Positions 12,506-25,137 of a stretch of DNA of 64,000 nucleotides are shown here, in pieces. The position numbers and the translations under genes are program-made. The stretch comes from Rotaria sordida. Taxonomy: Eukaryota > Rotifera > Eurotatoria > Philodinida > Philodinidae. The notes under the pieces were generated by a model that worked only from the letters and a program-made list of their open reading frames with translations, was not told where the DNA came from and did not search any database. Numbering within the stretch: the first letter of the stretch is position 1; each line of letters begins with the position of its first letter. The stretch lies in assembly GCA_905250125.1 (NCBI GenBank), contig CAJNOL010000025.1:250666-314665 (forward strand). The letters are read 5' to 3'.

Positions 12506-13674
12506 TATTGGGCAAATTACATTAACAAAAAATCTAATAAAAAAAAAACAACAATATAACAATTCAAATATGATTGGCTACTGTGTCTAACGAATAGTCT
12601 TTTTCATATTTTTTTTTTGCGTTCTTTATTCTTGTTTATTATTGAACATGTTAGACTATTATTATATGAACTTCTCTTCATTGAACATATTATTGATACA
12701 ATCTGATCTAGTTTTAGATCATGCCATTAGTTTCTTTATTTGATCGATCTTTACCAACTTCATCTTCATTTAAACACTCAACTAATATTCATACAGTACA
12801 GGTAAATGTGCATAGGAAGACTAAAATACTTTATTCAATATTTGTGTCTTTTTTTTGCTCTTATTGCATTTTAATCTTATTTGTTGCTTGAAAATGTCTT
12901 GTTAAAGATCGACTTTTTTTTTGTAATCGGATCATTTCATCTGTTACTTGATGTGTCCTTCTGACGTAAACCATTAATAATATAAAGAGTAATCGACACC
13001 ACTAGTCGTCTATATGTTAGTCTCATGAATGTGCAAATGAGACATAGAAAGTGAAGGTCGTATTCATCATCTTTCATAGATTTTTCATTAAGAATGAGAA
13101 TTTTTCTATTTCGGACAACACTTTTGTCCTTCGAACCAAATGTCTATCTTGATAAGAAACAGCATATATATACATATTCAGAAAGAGAGAGACATACGGA
13201 ACTAATGGTTATTATTTCTGTCTAAGTTTATATTCACTTTGATGAGATCCAACACTATTACCTATACAAATCATTTTCTTTTCACGTAAACATTGATCCT
13301 AATTATCACACACGTTTTATCTCAGTAGTTCATCTTTGCTTTCGTCTGTGTATATAGACAGATCTTCAGTCATTTGTCGAGGTCAGTCAAACCTATCATC
13401 ATTATTATTGTCAACTTTCCAGGCAGATATTTTTAGTAATTATTCAAGAGATATATACATTGTATGCATATGTATATATACACACATACGGGAGACATTG
13501 AACAAACTGTGAGTAGTAGATGAAACAATAAATAAATATCTATTCGTGCGTATGCTTATATCAAAGCTGTGATATAATCGACGATGATTATGCGTGATTC
13601 GACTAACAATAATACTATTGCCATTAACTATCGTTGTAACATTAATGATTGAATGCGCGAGCGGATCGAATACA
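12506..13674. promoter_or_regulatory. divergent intergenic region between RRP1 and the SHB-like gene
   Basis: This 1.2-kb stretch lies between the start codons of two divergent genes, so it should hold both promoters and 5' leaders. I see no diagnostic TATA box or other motif I would defend, and no additional exon. Confidence 0.4.
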
Positions 13675-15603
13675 ATGTTGGCTTGTTTTTTTGATTGCAC
13701 GGGAGAACACAAGCGAACATTGGTAAATGCATTTTTCTTCTCTCTTTTATATTTCCCGATTGGATTTGTTTCTTTTATTTTTTTTTGAGATGAATAGTTG
13801 GCCTTTTTTTTTGTATTATAGCCATGCATTCTTTCTGATCCAAATGTCAACGGTGGTGCCAAGGAGAATGGCTGTGAGCCGTCCTTTGCTAAGCACCAAC
13901 ACCAACATCATCATCATCATCATCAACGTAAGTTAGTTATATCCAACCGAGAGTAATCATAACAATATATCGAGTGAAATCGAACACGAGAGGTGGATAA
14001 AAAAAAACCGAAACAAAGAGACAGCTGCAGCTGTTCGCAAATGTGTTCACATGTTTGATGTTTCCCGCTGTGTTCGAATATGGATATTCTCATCATTACC
14101 ATATGAACAGAAAGAAATCAAAAAGAAAAAGTTGAGAAATTTTGTAATGATGATAACAAATTCTTTTCTTTTCTTCTCTTTTCATCAAGGTTTTTCTTTC
14201 AATTATATCCTATCAATTTAGATATGAAGAATGAATATTATAAAAGCTAGTATATATACATATTGGGTGGGTCAATGTTCTACGTGTTTGTATGTGTGTG
14301 TATTAAGACGATTGAACCCATTTAATATTGACAATATATATGTGCTATTAGACGTTCGACAGTGTTTGTAGATTTGCCCTTTTGTTGCCTCTATAAGTAT
14401 AATCATTTATTCTAATTTCACAATAGTTGTATATAGTAGACTACATAGTACCATACCAATCAGTCTCTTTGATTAGATGTCATCGATCGCTTTAATCACT
14501 GACTAAAGAAATAGAGAATGTAAAATAAAGAACATTTATATATATATACATATATATATATATTGAAAACACACAAAAGAGAAAGAGACTACTCATGGCA
14601 TGCTATGAGAAGCTCAGTGAGCGAGGTAACGAGAAGAAGGGTAATTGAAGAGAACGTGTTGTATGGCTTTAGAGACGTGCGAGAGTTAAAGAAAGAATTA
14701 GTCGGCTATTTGCCATCATTCTTTTTCTTTCTGCGGATCAACAATTGAATCAATCGTCGCTAGTCCATTCGCACAATTGCGTATGTAAGAAAAAAAAGCT
14801 GAGAACATGATTGTCTCACAAACAACCACAACAAACTCATCCCTATAAAATGCGACAGACGAAACGAGAAATAATCAGCATACAGAATTAGTTTAACCAT
14901 TGTGGTAGTTCTTGACCTTATTCATCAAGCATTGTCTGTCTTTTTTCACTAGAGAGGAAAAAGATAGACAGATTGTATTCATTGAGAGACCATGCAGCAG
15001 CATCGGTCATATATATATATATATATATATATGCATGCACATATATCTTTCTCCTCCTTTCGTTCTTTTTTTTTTCTTCGCCGTTGGATAATGAATGTCC
15101 AGGGCACATTGACTAGATGGAATTCATCGTTTGTTCTGCTCAGCTGAGTTGCTTTCTCGTGCAGCTGTTCACCTATTCATTTGACAGGCACGCGTATACA
15201 TGTATGTTTATAGTGTAGAAAGAGGTGTATGCCCTCCCGTCATAACCACTCGACCTGTCATGTATGACTTCATATTTGGAGCTACATACATATTTATCCA
15301 AGTGCCTCTTTAGATGCAATTGATCGTACATTGACCGATTTTTCAAATAATAATAATAATCACAACAATAACAATAACAGTTTTTCAATGAGTGCAGTAA
15401 CAGCAGCATGCTCACCATTTCAACCACATGTTGTATCCGAAGAATCTTATTGTTCACCATGGGATTTAAAAACGCAAGAAGAAAAATTCAAATTACTCAG
15501 TGAACAACGATCAATATCATCATCAAATACTATTACAGCATTAACTGATGCTTTACTTCATCCATCGAATACGAACAATCGTTCAACATCATTTTCTTCT
15601 TCC

Positions 15604-15645
<42 letters not shown>

Positions 15646-15823
15646 CCATTTCATCGTACTCGTTCAGCACGTACAACATCATCAACAAAAAAATCCCTTA
15701 CACTTCGTGAACCTTCACCACCTTTACTTCCGCCATTACCACCTGGTGGTTTAATACCACCACCAACAACAGCTAATGTCACATGTCAATGTGGTAGTAA
15801 TAATAATACTCGAAATCGATCAC

Positions 15824-15861
<38 letters not shown>

Positions 15862-17190
15862 TCAATGAATGAATGTCTTGATCCATCATTAAAAAAAATT
15901 TCCTATTGTCTTAATGCACATGCTATTCGTTCGGGTACAGATACCTCACGTAGTTTTGTTTTTGCATCTTCGTCACCATCTAATGAACGTTCACAACGAG
16001 TTAATACAGCACCAGCTAAAGTTGATTTATCACATGTAATTGAAAATCGACAAGAATTAACAAATATAACAACACAAAATAGTACAATATGTTCATCATC
16101 ATCCTCAACTGAATCACCATTGATAACAGATGATACGAAACCAATGTCATTTGAAGTAGGTTCTCTTCTGATAAGAAATTATATATTTATAAAAGTCATC
16201 ATATTTTTTTATCGTTCTCTATAGGCTGCTTTACAACGATTTAAACGTTTAAGTTCATCAACACGAAATAATAATACAAATGTTTCTGCATCTTCTTTAT
16301 CTAAAACACAAATTATAACTAATCAAGAATCACCCATAGCTTATGAACGACCATGGGATACATTACAAACATCTCTTATCAATAGTCTTTCATCTCCACC
16401 ATCATCAGCAAATAGTCGTAATGGAGGAGGTTCATTACAAAAGATGTCTAGTACAGAAGAAACAAAACAACATTGTTCGCCACCATTTCCTATGGTTTCT
16501 CCTACAATTACTACTTGTCAACATAACAGATGTTCACCAGATGATAAACACAATATTAGTAATACAAATATAGGCGGTTAGAAAATAATAGATAATAGGT
16601 TTTATTTAATTAAAAACATTTCTTTTTTTTTTGTTTAAATAGAAATCAATAAGATAAACAATCGTAACCTTGTTCCATTAACATCGGATATTGATACTAC
16701 AATTCCAATTGATCGTTATTTGTAAGTATCTATCTCAAATTTCACTAAAAGCTTATATATATGTATTTATTCAGTTGGTATCATTATGCAATGTCACGAC
16801 GAACAGCTGAAAATATTTTACAAACTCGTCCACCTGGTAGTTTTCTTGTACGTCAAAGTGAAAGTGGAAATCAAAATGATTATTCACTTTCAATCAGGTA
16901 AAATGAAAAAAAAAATTTTTTTTTCAAATTATTGTTTTTCTGTTTTGAATAGAACGGGAAAAAGTTGTATGCATATGCGTATATGTTATTCAGCAGGTGT
17001 TTATATTCTTGGAGAATGTTCGAGACCATTTTCAAGTGTATCACGTATGATTGAATATTTTAGTCAAACATCTGTACCTATACGTGGTGCAGCACCTATC
17101 AAATTAGGTACACCTGTATTTCGATGTGAAACATTAACATCATCACCTAATAATTATCATTGTAATGAAGAAAATGATGAACTTCTGTAA
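13675..17190 (+). CDS. SHB-family SH2 adaptor protein
   Basis: Cytoplasmic adaptor with a C-terminal SH2 domain, of the SHB/SHD/SHE/SHF type that links tyrosine kinases to downstream signalling. Exons: 13675-13722, 13822-13927, 15314-16155, 16225-16576, 16643-16721, 16775-16897 and 16953-17190, all phases agreeing, 595 residues. The SH2 runs from FWYHYAMSRRTAE through the phosphotyrosine-binding GSFLVRQSES to VLGE-type YILGECSRPFSSV and VPIRGAAPIKLGTPV. The MHM and P-I-(K/R)-G-A words are specific to the SHB group. Upstream, two Y-x-x-P-W-D motifs (SYCSPWDL, AYERPWDTL) resemble the tyrosine motifs of the family. Asn runs are encoded by AAT repeats (15604-15645 and 15824-15861), and there is a CAT-encoded His run in exon 2. 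The start MLACFFDC is the nearest Met; the frame is open further upstream to a Met at 13594. Poly-Asn length is likely polymorphic. Confidence 0.82.
13903..13926 (+). repeat. CAT trinucleotide repeat in coding exon
   Basis: Head-to-tail CAT units encode a six-residue His run at the end of the second exon of the SHB-like gene, directly before the splice donor. Confidence 0.8.
14995..15032. repeat. TA dinucleotide microsatellite
   Basis: A run of alternating T and A lies in the second intron of the SHB-like gene; another lies at 14537-14562. Otherwise the 1.4-kb intron 13928-15313 shows nothing distinctive. Confidence 0.8.
15604..15645 (+). repeat. AAT trinucleotide repeat (poly-Asn) in coding exon
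   Basis: About fourteen AAT units encode an Asn run inside the large third exon of the SHB-like gene. A second, similar tract lies at 15824-15861. Both are expected to be length-variable. Confidence 0.9.
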
Positions 17191-17657
17191 TTTATTTACA
17201 TTTGACTTTGTATATATATATAGAAAAATCATTTATTATTCTTTGGCACATGACAACAAATCTTCAAGTTCTCTTTTCTTTTTCTTTTTTGATACAAGCA
17301 GATAGTTTGTTTCTTTTTGTTTCTGTTATACAACATTTATGTTGAAATATCTGGTGATTTTTTTTTGTTCTTTTGATCTTCGACTTTCGTGCATTAGCCA
17401 ATGACTAATTCAGAAATAAATAATATTATTATTTGATTAAATAAAAATACACATCTTTTTTCTTTTATATAATATAAAAAAATTAAACAATGAATAATTT
17501 TTTTTTGTATGTGAAACTATATCGATAGCTAACGACACATTTCCTGCAAACCTCTTTCTGTTGCTTAGACAATAACAATTATTTTTACATTGACGATGGT
17601 AACCGCAATCTTTTTTCAATTGTCGTTCTTGTTCGTTTTAACAAATACAACGAAGCA

Positions 17658-18321
17658 ATGTCACGAAACTACAGTGCTTCGCAATATGAGAAAACATTTG
17701 TGCCAAAACGTTTACAAATGTATCAAATACCAAAAGATCCACAACCAGGCGTGGTTAGTAATCTAGACAAAAGAAAAATTTATACTTTGCATGTTATAAA
17801 ATTAATCAGAAAAATTACTTTATTTAATCCGAATCTTTTAATAGGATTAATAAAAAACGATAACTTAATCAATTTTACATAAAAATCTAAAAGAAAAAGG
17901 TTTTAATATTGAAATGCATCATATTCTTGATTTAATTAAATATAAAATCTAAATATTCTGTTTATTTTAGCATCCAAAAGCATCGATGTCATTAAATGCT
18001 AGTAGTTTTGTGGCTGATAATCGTGGTCGTCTTTTACCGGGTATTGCAAGATCAAAACGATCACCATTTGGTGAATTCATTGGAACTTGGGATTTACCTA
18101 AAAGAATTCCTGGACCATATCATGTTCATCCAATGGGACGAACAGACAAAAATTTTAATGCACTTTGTTCACAACGTGATCAAACAATTCGAGAAATGGA
18201 ACAAGCACGTATCTATGCAGTATGTCTTAATAAATTCTATATAATTCGATATGCATCCATGAATCTATGATGTGTTTTTTTATTGTAGAAAGAAGAATCG
18301 TCTGCTCATCGAACATCATAA
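17658..18321 (+). CDS. CFAP126: protein Flattop (cilia- and basal-body-associated)
   Basis: Small ciliary protein of the Flattop/CFAP126 family, a microtubule inner protein and basal-body positioning factor in multiciliated cells. Exons: 17658-17753, 17971-18219 and 18289-18321, all in phase 0, 125 residues. The family hallmarks are present: NYSASQYEKTFVPKRLQ at the start, then ADNRGRLLPGIARSK, then SPFGEFIGTWDLPKRIPGP, matching the N-terminal conserved core of vertebrate Flattop. The vertebrate Pro-rich C-terminal tail is absent. The gene is convergent with the p25-alpha gene, whose stop lies about 90 bp away. An AATAAAG signal follows the stop almost immediately. Confidence 0.88.
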
Positions 18322-18411
18322 AATAAAGAAAATGGAATTTATCAATATTCAAAAGACTTTTATTTTTTCACTTAGTTCAATTCCTTTCTTTTGTTTGTTT
18401 TTTTGTCTATT

Positions 18412-21400
18412 TTAAATGGTTTGACTTGTCCGAATTTTTGTACGATCCATATGTTCATTAAATTCAGCTGTTTTTTGTAATGGACTACGTGGTCCAGCAA
18501 AAATCATTTGAACGAGATTATCAGCTCGAATATGTTTATGTGCAGCAATTGTTTGAATTAATACAAGAAAACCATCAAAATCAATATCACGTGTACCTTG
18601 TGGATAAACACCATTTAATGTAAAATCTCCTAATATTGAAATAAAATCTTTATCAAGTTCATTTATTGTATATTTATCATCAAATATTCGACATTCACGC
18701 ATCCAATTGCTTAATACAGAATTTGTTAAACGTGCTTCTAAATGTGAACTTTGACGACGATATGCAAATGTAGCAAATTCTTTATAAAGTGAACGTAAAC
18801 GTTTACGTTCATCATCTGTTAAATGTAATTTACGACTTTCTTCAACAACATCACGCATAATATTAACAGCAACCAGAACCTTTTGTTTTTGATTTATTGA
18901 AAGAAAAAATAAAATTTTCTTTTACATAATAGAAAAATGAAATGAATATACCTTTTTAGAATCCCATGGACGACTTGTTTGTTTACCTGTTCCAACTTCT
19001 AATGAAGTACGTTCAGTTTCAACTCGCCATTTTTGAAATGAAAATTCATCAGCTGTAAGCATTTTTTTAACAAATTCATTTAATGATAAATGAATTTGCT
19101 TTGCTAATATTCGAATACAATCTATAAAACCATTCCATTCAAAAGTATCTGTACCTAATTTATATATATTAGCATTTATATTTCGAGCTAAAATGCTATG
19201 TAGTACACCTTCTATAAAAAAAAAAGAGAATAGAAATACATTGTATACAGAATAAAGAAAAGTTAAACTACAAATACCAATTATATTCACTGAATATGTG
19301 TCAGAAATGGCATGTGATGCACGAAGCCATTGAATAAATACATTTTGCCTAATCAATCCATGTTCAAATTGTTCGGAAGCTAATTTAAATGATTCAAACA
19401 ATTTATTCATTAATTCATTCTAATAAGAAAAAGTGATACGTTAATCATTTAGTTCGAATAATTTTGCTTACATCAAGTTCATCACGTACAATCCATGGTT
19501 CAAATATATGTGATATTTTAATTTTTGGTGATTCTTTTGATAATACTTTTATTGTTGATGATGCTCTTGGTTGTTGTTTTTCGTCGAACTGAGGAGAAAG
19601 CAGAATACTTTGTTGCATTGATTTATTCATATCGATACTTCGATCTTGTTTATTCGTACTCGATATATTGATTTTTTTGCTACGATGTGTTAAAGATTTT
19701 AATTTTTTCTTTTTCTTTTTCATTGATTTAACTGTTAATTGAGTTTTCTTTGGACCATTTGTAACTGATTTTGTTTTCTTCTTCTTCTTCTTCTTCTTCT
19801 TTTTCCTCATGATTCGTCGATCGTTGATCTTCATTTGCATCTAATTAGTAATGTTAAGGAATGTTTATAGTAAATTGTTTATATATAATTATATCTCTAA
19901 CTGTTAATCAATTATATGTTGGTTCAAATTAACTTTATATAAGCAAAAGTTACGGAGAACTGCTATCTCCTTCGTCAGTTTATTTACTTATACATTAAGA
20001 TAAAATTTTATATCTTTTTTAATACGTGATCGGAAAGGTTTTAGACAATATATTTGTTCACTTTTGATCCGTTAGAAAATCTTTCCTATGAGTTAAGATC
20101 AGAATTTTGTGCTCTTTTAAAATATGAACTTAGAAATTTTAGCTCAATTTTTGTTCGACAGTAGTGATATAATCTTTGAAAAGCCCAAAACATTAGTTTG
20201 GACGGAAAATTTTTGTATTTTAACTATTTTGATTCGAAACTACAAGTTGAGATCTTTATTTATATATTAGCTTATAGATCAGAAGCTATCCTATAAAATA
20301 CGCTATTTGAAGACTTTTTAACTTTCGAGAAGGCACTTCAATTTTCGTTTTTTCTAAACATTCATTTTTGAAAAATCGACAATCGTTTGATGTTGAAAGG
20401 AGCTCTTGAAAACATGATTGAGTAAAAGTTACATCTTAGTTCAATATCACATTTTGTAGAGAGGTGTCAGCTCTACAAAACGACCGATTTAGACAATGTT
20501 TCGCACATTCAAAAATACAAATTTGTATATTTTTCGTTTTCATTTTTCTAATGATGGAACGGAATGACAAGATGAAAATACTGGACGATTACATCTACAT
20601 GTTTTCATCTTTCATTTCACTATTAGAACAAAGAAAAATAGATAGGTTTGGAAATAGTAAAAAATGTAAAATTTTATCCTGATGTAAAAGTAAATGAACT
20701 GACGAAGAAGACAGCAGTTCTCCGAAACGTTTTCTTATGAAATTAATTTTTAACTTTATAATTTAATTTTAATCACCATATAATTGATTAACAGGAAGAG
20801 AAATAAGTATTTATAAACAATTCATTTATATCTATAACTCCAAAACAAGAATCTACAGCAAAGATCTCTATAATAAATATCATTGTGTTGTCGTGTGTAT
20901 GAAAAGAAAAGATTATATTTTTCTTTAATTGAATTCATACGATCGCGATAAACTATTCTCTAATCTCAACAGGCATAGATTCCATATTAGAAGATTTACC
21001 CCCGATTCGATCCTGATAATATCAATGATAATGATTAATATTTATATTTAACATAAAAGAGAATAACTTGTATAATAGAAAGTAACAGAAGAAATACAAA
21101 AAGTTATCAGCATTTATAACATCTAACCACTTCATAAATATATAAAAAAAGAAATTGAGTTGTTTGTGTTTTTACTTCTTTATGAATTTCACTTCACAGC
21201 TCTGTCACATTGAATTGCTAATTGTAAGCCTTGATAATTAAGGACAAATGCATAGCTATGTGTAATTGTGAATCGCATACTACTTGTTGCTCGTTTTTCG
21301 TATTCAATATGTATATCTTAACATAGGCGCAGCACTAGCACTACAAATAGTAGTAATTGTTTCCCCTAATACATTTACCTTCATATATATCTGACATGCG

Positions 21401-22525
21401 ATTATTTAAGTAATACATTATCTACATTTTGATTACTTTTGAATTCTCTTCTACCACAATAAGCAATCTTCAAAGTTAACCGCTGGATCAAGACTCATAG
21501 CATGATTGTAAATCGGCTTTCGTCTTTCTAAGATTGACTATATAATACTTAATGACTTTGATAAAAAAAAATTGATGTTCGATTAACTACCATTTAATAG
21601 GTGAAACGCAATGACTAATCTTCTGTGGTATTTTTTTCTTACTAATAAGAGTGAATTTGGATTTGACATTCATAGTTTGTTTTTGTTTTCTTTTTAACAA
21701 AATTTACAATTTACAGTTTTAAATTTAAAATCAAAATGTCTGAAATAAACAACAAACTTATCTATTACTTCGAAATTAGAAAGGAGACCAACTAGCTGCT
21801 CACAATAGCAAATCGATTTTTCTTACATCATTATATTGATTAATAAGTGTATTCATTGATGGTAATAAACCTAAATGAATTTTATCTCGAATTTCTTTTA
21901 ATTTAATAACATCATTATAAATTTGTGAACCAATAATTTTCTTTAAAATTTCATCTTTACTTTTATATAAATGATTTTTAATTACATCAATTAATTGAAC
22001 AAAACCACAAAAATCCAAAGCTTTACTTTTTCGTTCATAGATTTTCTTTTTTATCATTTGTTTACGTAAATTATTCCAATCATTTATGAATATTAATGAT
22101 GTATAATTATTATTAAATATTTCTGAATTTTCTAATAATTTTAACATATTTTCACGTGTTATTTGCTTTATTCCATTGATATTTTCAGCATATTCATCAA
22201 ATATTCGTAATAAACAACCAATAATATCATCTTGATCAAGAAACATATCATTAAAACTTATAAATGGTTTTTCAATTTGAATTTCTTCAATAAGATCACG
22301 CATTATTTGACATGTTATTTCATAATCATGTTCATCTAATGTACTAGAATCCGATAAAATTGAACCAGTTTTTGGTGTTGTTACTGAATCAATACTAGTC
22401 ATAGCAGTACTACCAATTGAAAATAGATGATTAAAAAGTGTTATTGTTTTACGATATCCTGTACTTGTTGCACTAGCTGGAGTAGGATAAGAAGAAGATA
22501 TTGTTCGAGTTTTGGTTAATAACAT
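18412..22525 (-). CDS. protein with three p25-alpha/EF-hand-like modules
   Basis: Exons on the minus strand: 22525-21827, 19840-19472, 19419-19278, 19211-18952 and 18879-18412. All phases agree, giving 645 residues. Three copies of a helical module resembling the p25-alpha domain of TPPP (tubulin polymerisation-promoting protein) are visible. Module 1 has LLRIFDEYAE, then LDFCGFVQLIDVI. Module 2 has LFESFKLASEQ, IQWLRASHAISDTYSVN and FEWNGFIDCIRILA. Module 3 has LYKEFATFA, LSNWMRECRIFDDKYTIN and IDFDGFLVLIQTIAAH. A Lys-rich linker (about residues 234-330) has a poly-Lys run encoded by CTT/TTC repeats at 19773-19803. By analogy with TPPP it may bind microtubules, which fits its convergent ciliary neighbour, but that is inference. 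The 2-kb first intron carries a TIR element. The 22525-21827 exon could be a separate gene, but its GAT|GTAAGA donor joins the next exon in phase. Confidence 0.68.
19940..20748. mobile_element. TIR element (MITE-like) in intron of p25-alpha gene
   Basis: The ends are near-perfect inverted repeats of about 70 bp. The left reads cggagaactgctatctcc, ttcgtcagtttatttactta; the right, reversed and complemented, reads cggagaactgctgtcttc, ttcgtcagttcatttactttt. The internal 650 bp have no transposase frame. This is a non-autonomous DNA transposon of unknown superfamily, lying in intron 1 and so neutral to coding. Confidence 0.8.
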
Positions 22526-25137
22526 ATTTTATTTATTGTATTAAAGAAATGATGCAAGAAAAAGATTAACAAAGAATAATTTTCGTTTTTCTTTAGTGAT
22601 ATATTTTTATTAATGTTTATAATATTTAAATAAATGAGTTTTAAATGATATTTCGTGATTCTTTTTTCTAAGTATGTGTTAAATAGATCTATGATATATT
22701 TTTTTTTGATGAGTTAAATTATCTGTTGATTGGATTGGAAGAATTTCATGTTTGCTGACTGATACGAAAAAATTTTAGGCGGTTTTTTTTCATTTTTTAT
22801 ATTGAAGATAATTTAAGATTTGTTTTCTCATTCAGATATTTTTTAGACTTCCAGATTGAAAAAGTATGGTTGTCAATGGTCGTATACGATAACATACATT
22901 AAAATACAATTAATTTTTATTATGAATGTAAACGACTGTTGTGTACGATTATTGCATATGATCATAACTTAGTCGTAAGTTGAGATGCTCATTTCAATCA
23001 AGACTTACTTTTGAATCTAGCATCAAATCCAATGGTTAGATATGATTTTATAAAATTAAACTATAATTTTTTTTTATTTAGATTTATCTCAACAAAATAT
23101 TCAACAGCAAGTAGTAATTTAAATAAGTAAATAATTTTTCTTTTATTTATCAGGGTAGAATAAGAGAGAATCGCCATCTCTTTACTGAAGAGAAACTTAT
23201 GTCATTACGATAACTAATGATGGTGTATGATCGTTTACGCTGGGCGTATACATGTCGTATTTAATTGTATATGATACGACGAGATGCAATCGTAATTCAT
23301 GAGTCAAGTAATACGACGCAATACAACCGTATATGATCGCTTACCACTATCGTAATGCTTGTTTTGGCTTGTTACTAATATGCAATTGCATCATATCTAG
23401 CTTCTAGTAATTGTTGACTTATGTGTATTGAAGTATTGATTGATTGTTTTGATAGACGATGATCAAGTACTCATTATAAATGATAATTAGATATTTTATA
23501 CAAAATCTTCTGCATATAAATTGATCCTGTTTTAATATATGTTTTTTTATGTTCTTGTTGTTATCGAAATTATTCAACAATTGATAGTAATGAATATAGA
23601 ATTCGATCAAATATTTCATTAAAAATTTGTTCTGTATTTTGAATAAATTTTTTATTAAGAATATCGTCGTTCTTTGCTTGATATAAATAATGATGAGAAA
23701 AATAGGACGAGGTTTATAATTGAAATTGAGTTTGTTATCGAATATGATTAGACTTACGGAAAAATATACCTAACTATCGGACGTTGCTCAGCTTCGCATT
23801 ATGGATATGAGTAGGTCTCGATGAGACTAAGACAAACTTACAAGGACTCGGGCTGATGGTCTAGTGATAAAGAGTTATGACCGTTTTAATGAAACTTTTA
23901 CTGAGAGTAAGGCATTTCAGAAAAATTCAAAACAAACAGTTTCTACCTGAAATTGTGCCTATAGGTATGTTTCATAGTCATTAGATTGTCATAAAAGTTT
24001 CAACGAAAACGAACATGTCTTTCTCGAGATATTCAATATACAAAGAAGCAGTAGTTTACAATAGAAGCAAACAGCAACTGAGTCTACTTGAAAGTCAGAT
24101 ATATCGATAAAGACATGTTCATTTTCGTTGAAACTTTCAGAACTATCTGATGATCATCAAATGTGTCTATAGGCGAAATTTCAGATCGAATCTCTGTGCT
24201 TTAGATTTTTCGGAACGGTCTTGCTCTTACTAAAAATTTCATTAATACGGCCGTAACTCTTTATTAGTAGGCTAAAGCCTCGAATTCTTTCAAAATTGTC
24301 TTAGTCTCACTGAGATCTACTAATAGCCGTAATATGGAGTCGAAAAGCATCTGACAGTTGGGTATGTTCTCTCGTTAGAGAATGGTGAATGTAAAAAATG
24401 TCTTCATTGAAAATGCGAAGAGGAAGCATTTATTAGGTGTCGAATAGACAATATATCAATGATATTATTGTTAGAAGCATATCGAAGTTTTGGATAGAAC
24501 GTTAGGTATTAAAAATACTTTTACTTCTTAATGAATTATGCATAAAATTAAACACTAACAGAAAAATTCAACAAATATCAATACCCTTTACTTTTAATCG
24601 TTAGTTCCATAAATTTCTCAGATTTAGCTTTTAACATCGAACGTGTCATAGACAATGAATGATTGATAATTTTCACATTACACTCATTTATCGGTTTCAT
24701 CTATTGAGTTTATCTATTTCGTATATTCTAAATTTTTAGGTTTAAATACATTTGAAATCAAGCGAATAAGGTCATTTCTTGAAACATTTTAAAATCCATA
24801 TGTTAAATATTTGACAAAAAAAAAGGCTAGGTTTCCCAATAAGTTGAAGTATCCGATGAGAAAATCATACATTCAAAAGTCTACTCATTCACATACATAT
24901 ATGAATGAAGTATCAATATAAATCTTGGCTTAATTCTCAGCGACACCTATCACGGTGTATTCTGCGCAGAGATGTATTCATATCGGCATTGCAAACACCA
25001 ATGAAAATGTATCAAGGTCAATCGCGTTTTATTGCAATTTCGTTCTATCCTCTGCTCGTACCATGTGAGCTTTAATTCTTCGTATATGAACAACGAACTA
25101 TTTAGTCATATTTTAGATAAATTATTCAATTAAATCA
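22526..25137. promoter_or_regulatory. divergent intergenic region between p25-alpha gene and CHMP7
   Basis: A 2.6-kb spacer between divergent start codons. The part 22,880-23,350 is enriched in cgtatac / tacgac / gtatatgatcg words that look like decayed repeats. A foldback element occupies 23,765-24,366. I see no other gene or defensible promoter motif. Confidence 0.4.
23765..24366. mobile_element. foldback (long-TIR) element
   Basis: Two arms of nearly 290 bp face each other. The left begins tacctaactatcggacg and contains gagactaagacaa, agagttatgaccg and gttgaaacttt-type words. The right, reversed, begins catacccaactgtcagatg and carries the same words in the same order. A central loop of a few tens of bases separates them. 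No coding capacity is seen. Confidence 0.75.

Noticed and set aside
13440-13862. 140-codon minus-strand frame opposite the SHB-like gene start
   Set aside because: Overlaps two well-supported plus-strand exons, has low-complexity content and no splice or homology support.
23855-23890. Possible tRNA (gggctgatggtctagtgataaagag resembles an A box)
   Set aside because: No B box, no acceptor-stem pairing, and the sequence lies in an arm of a foldback element.
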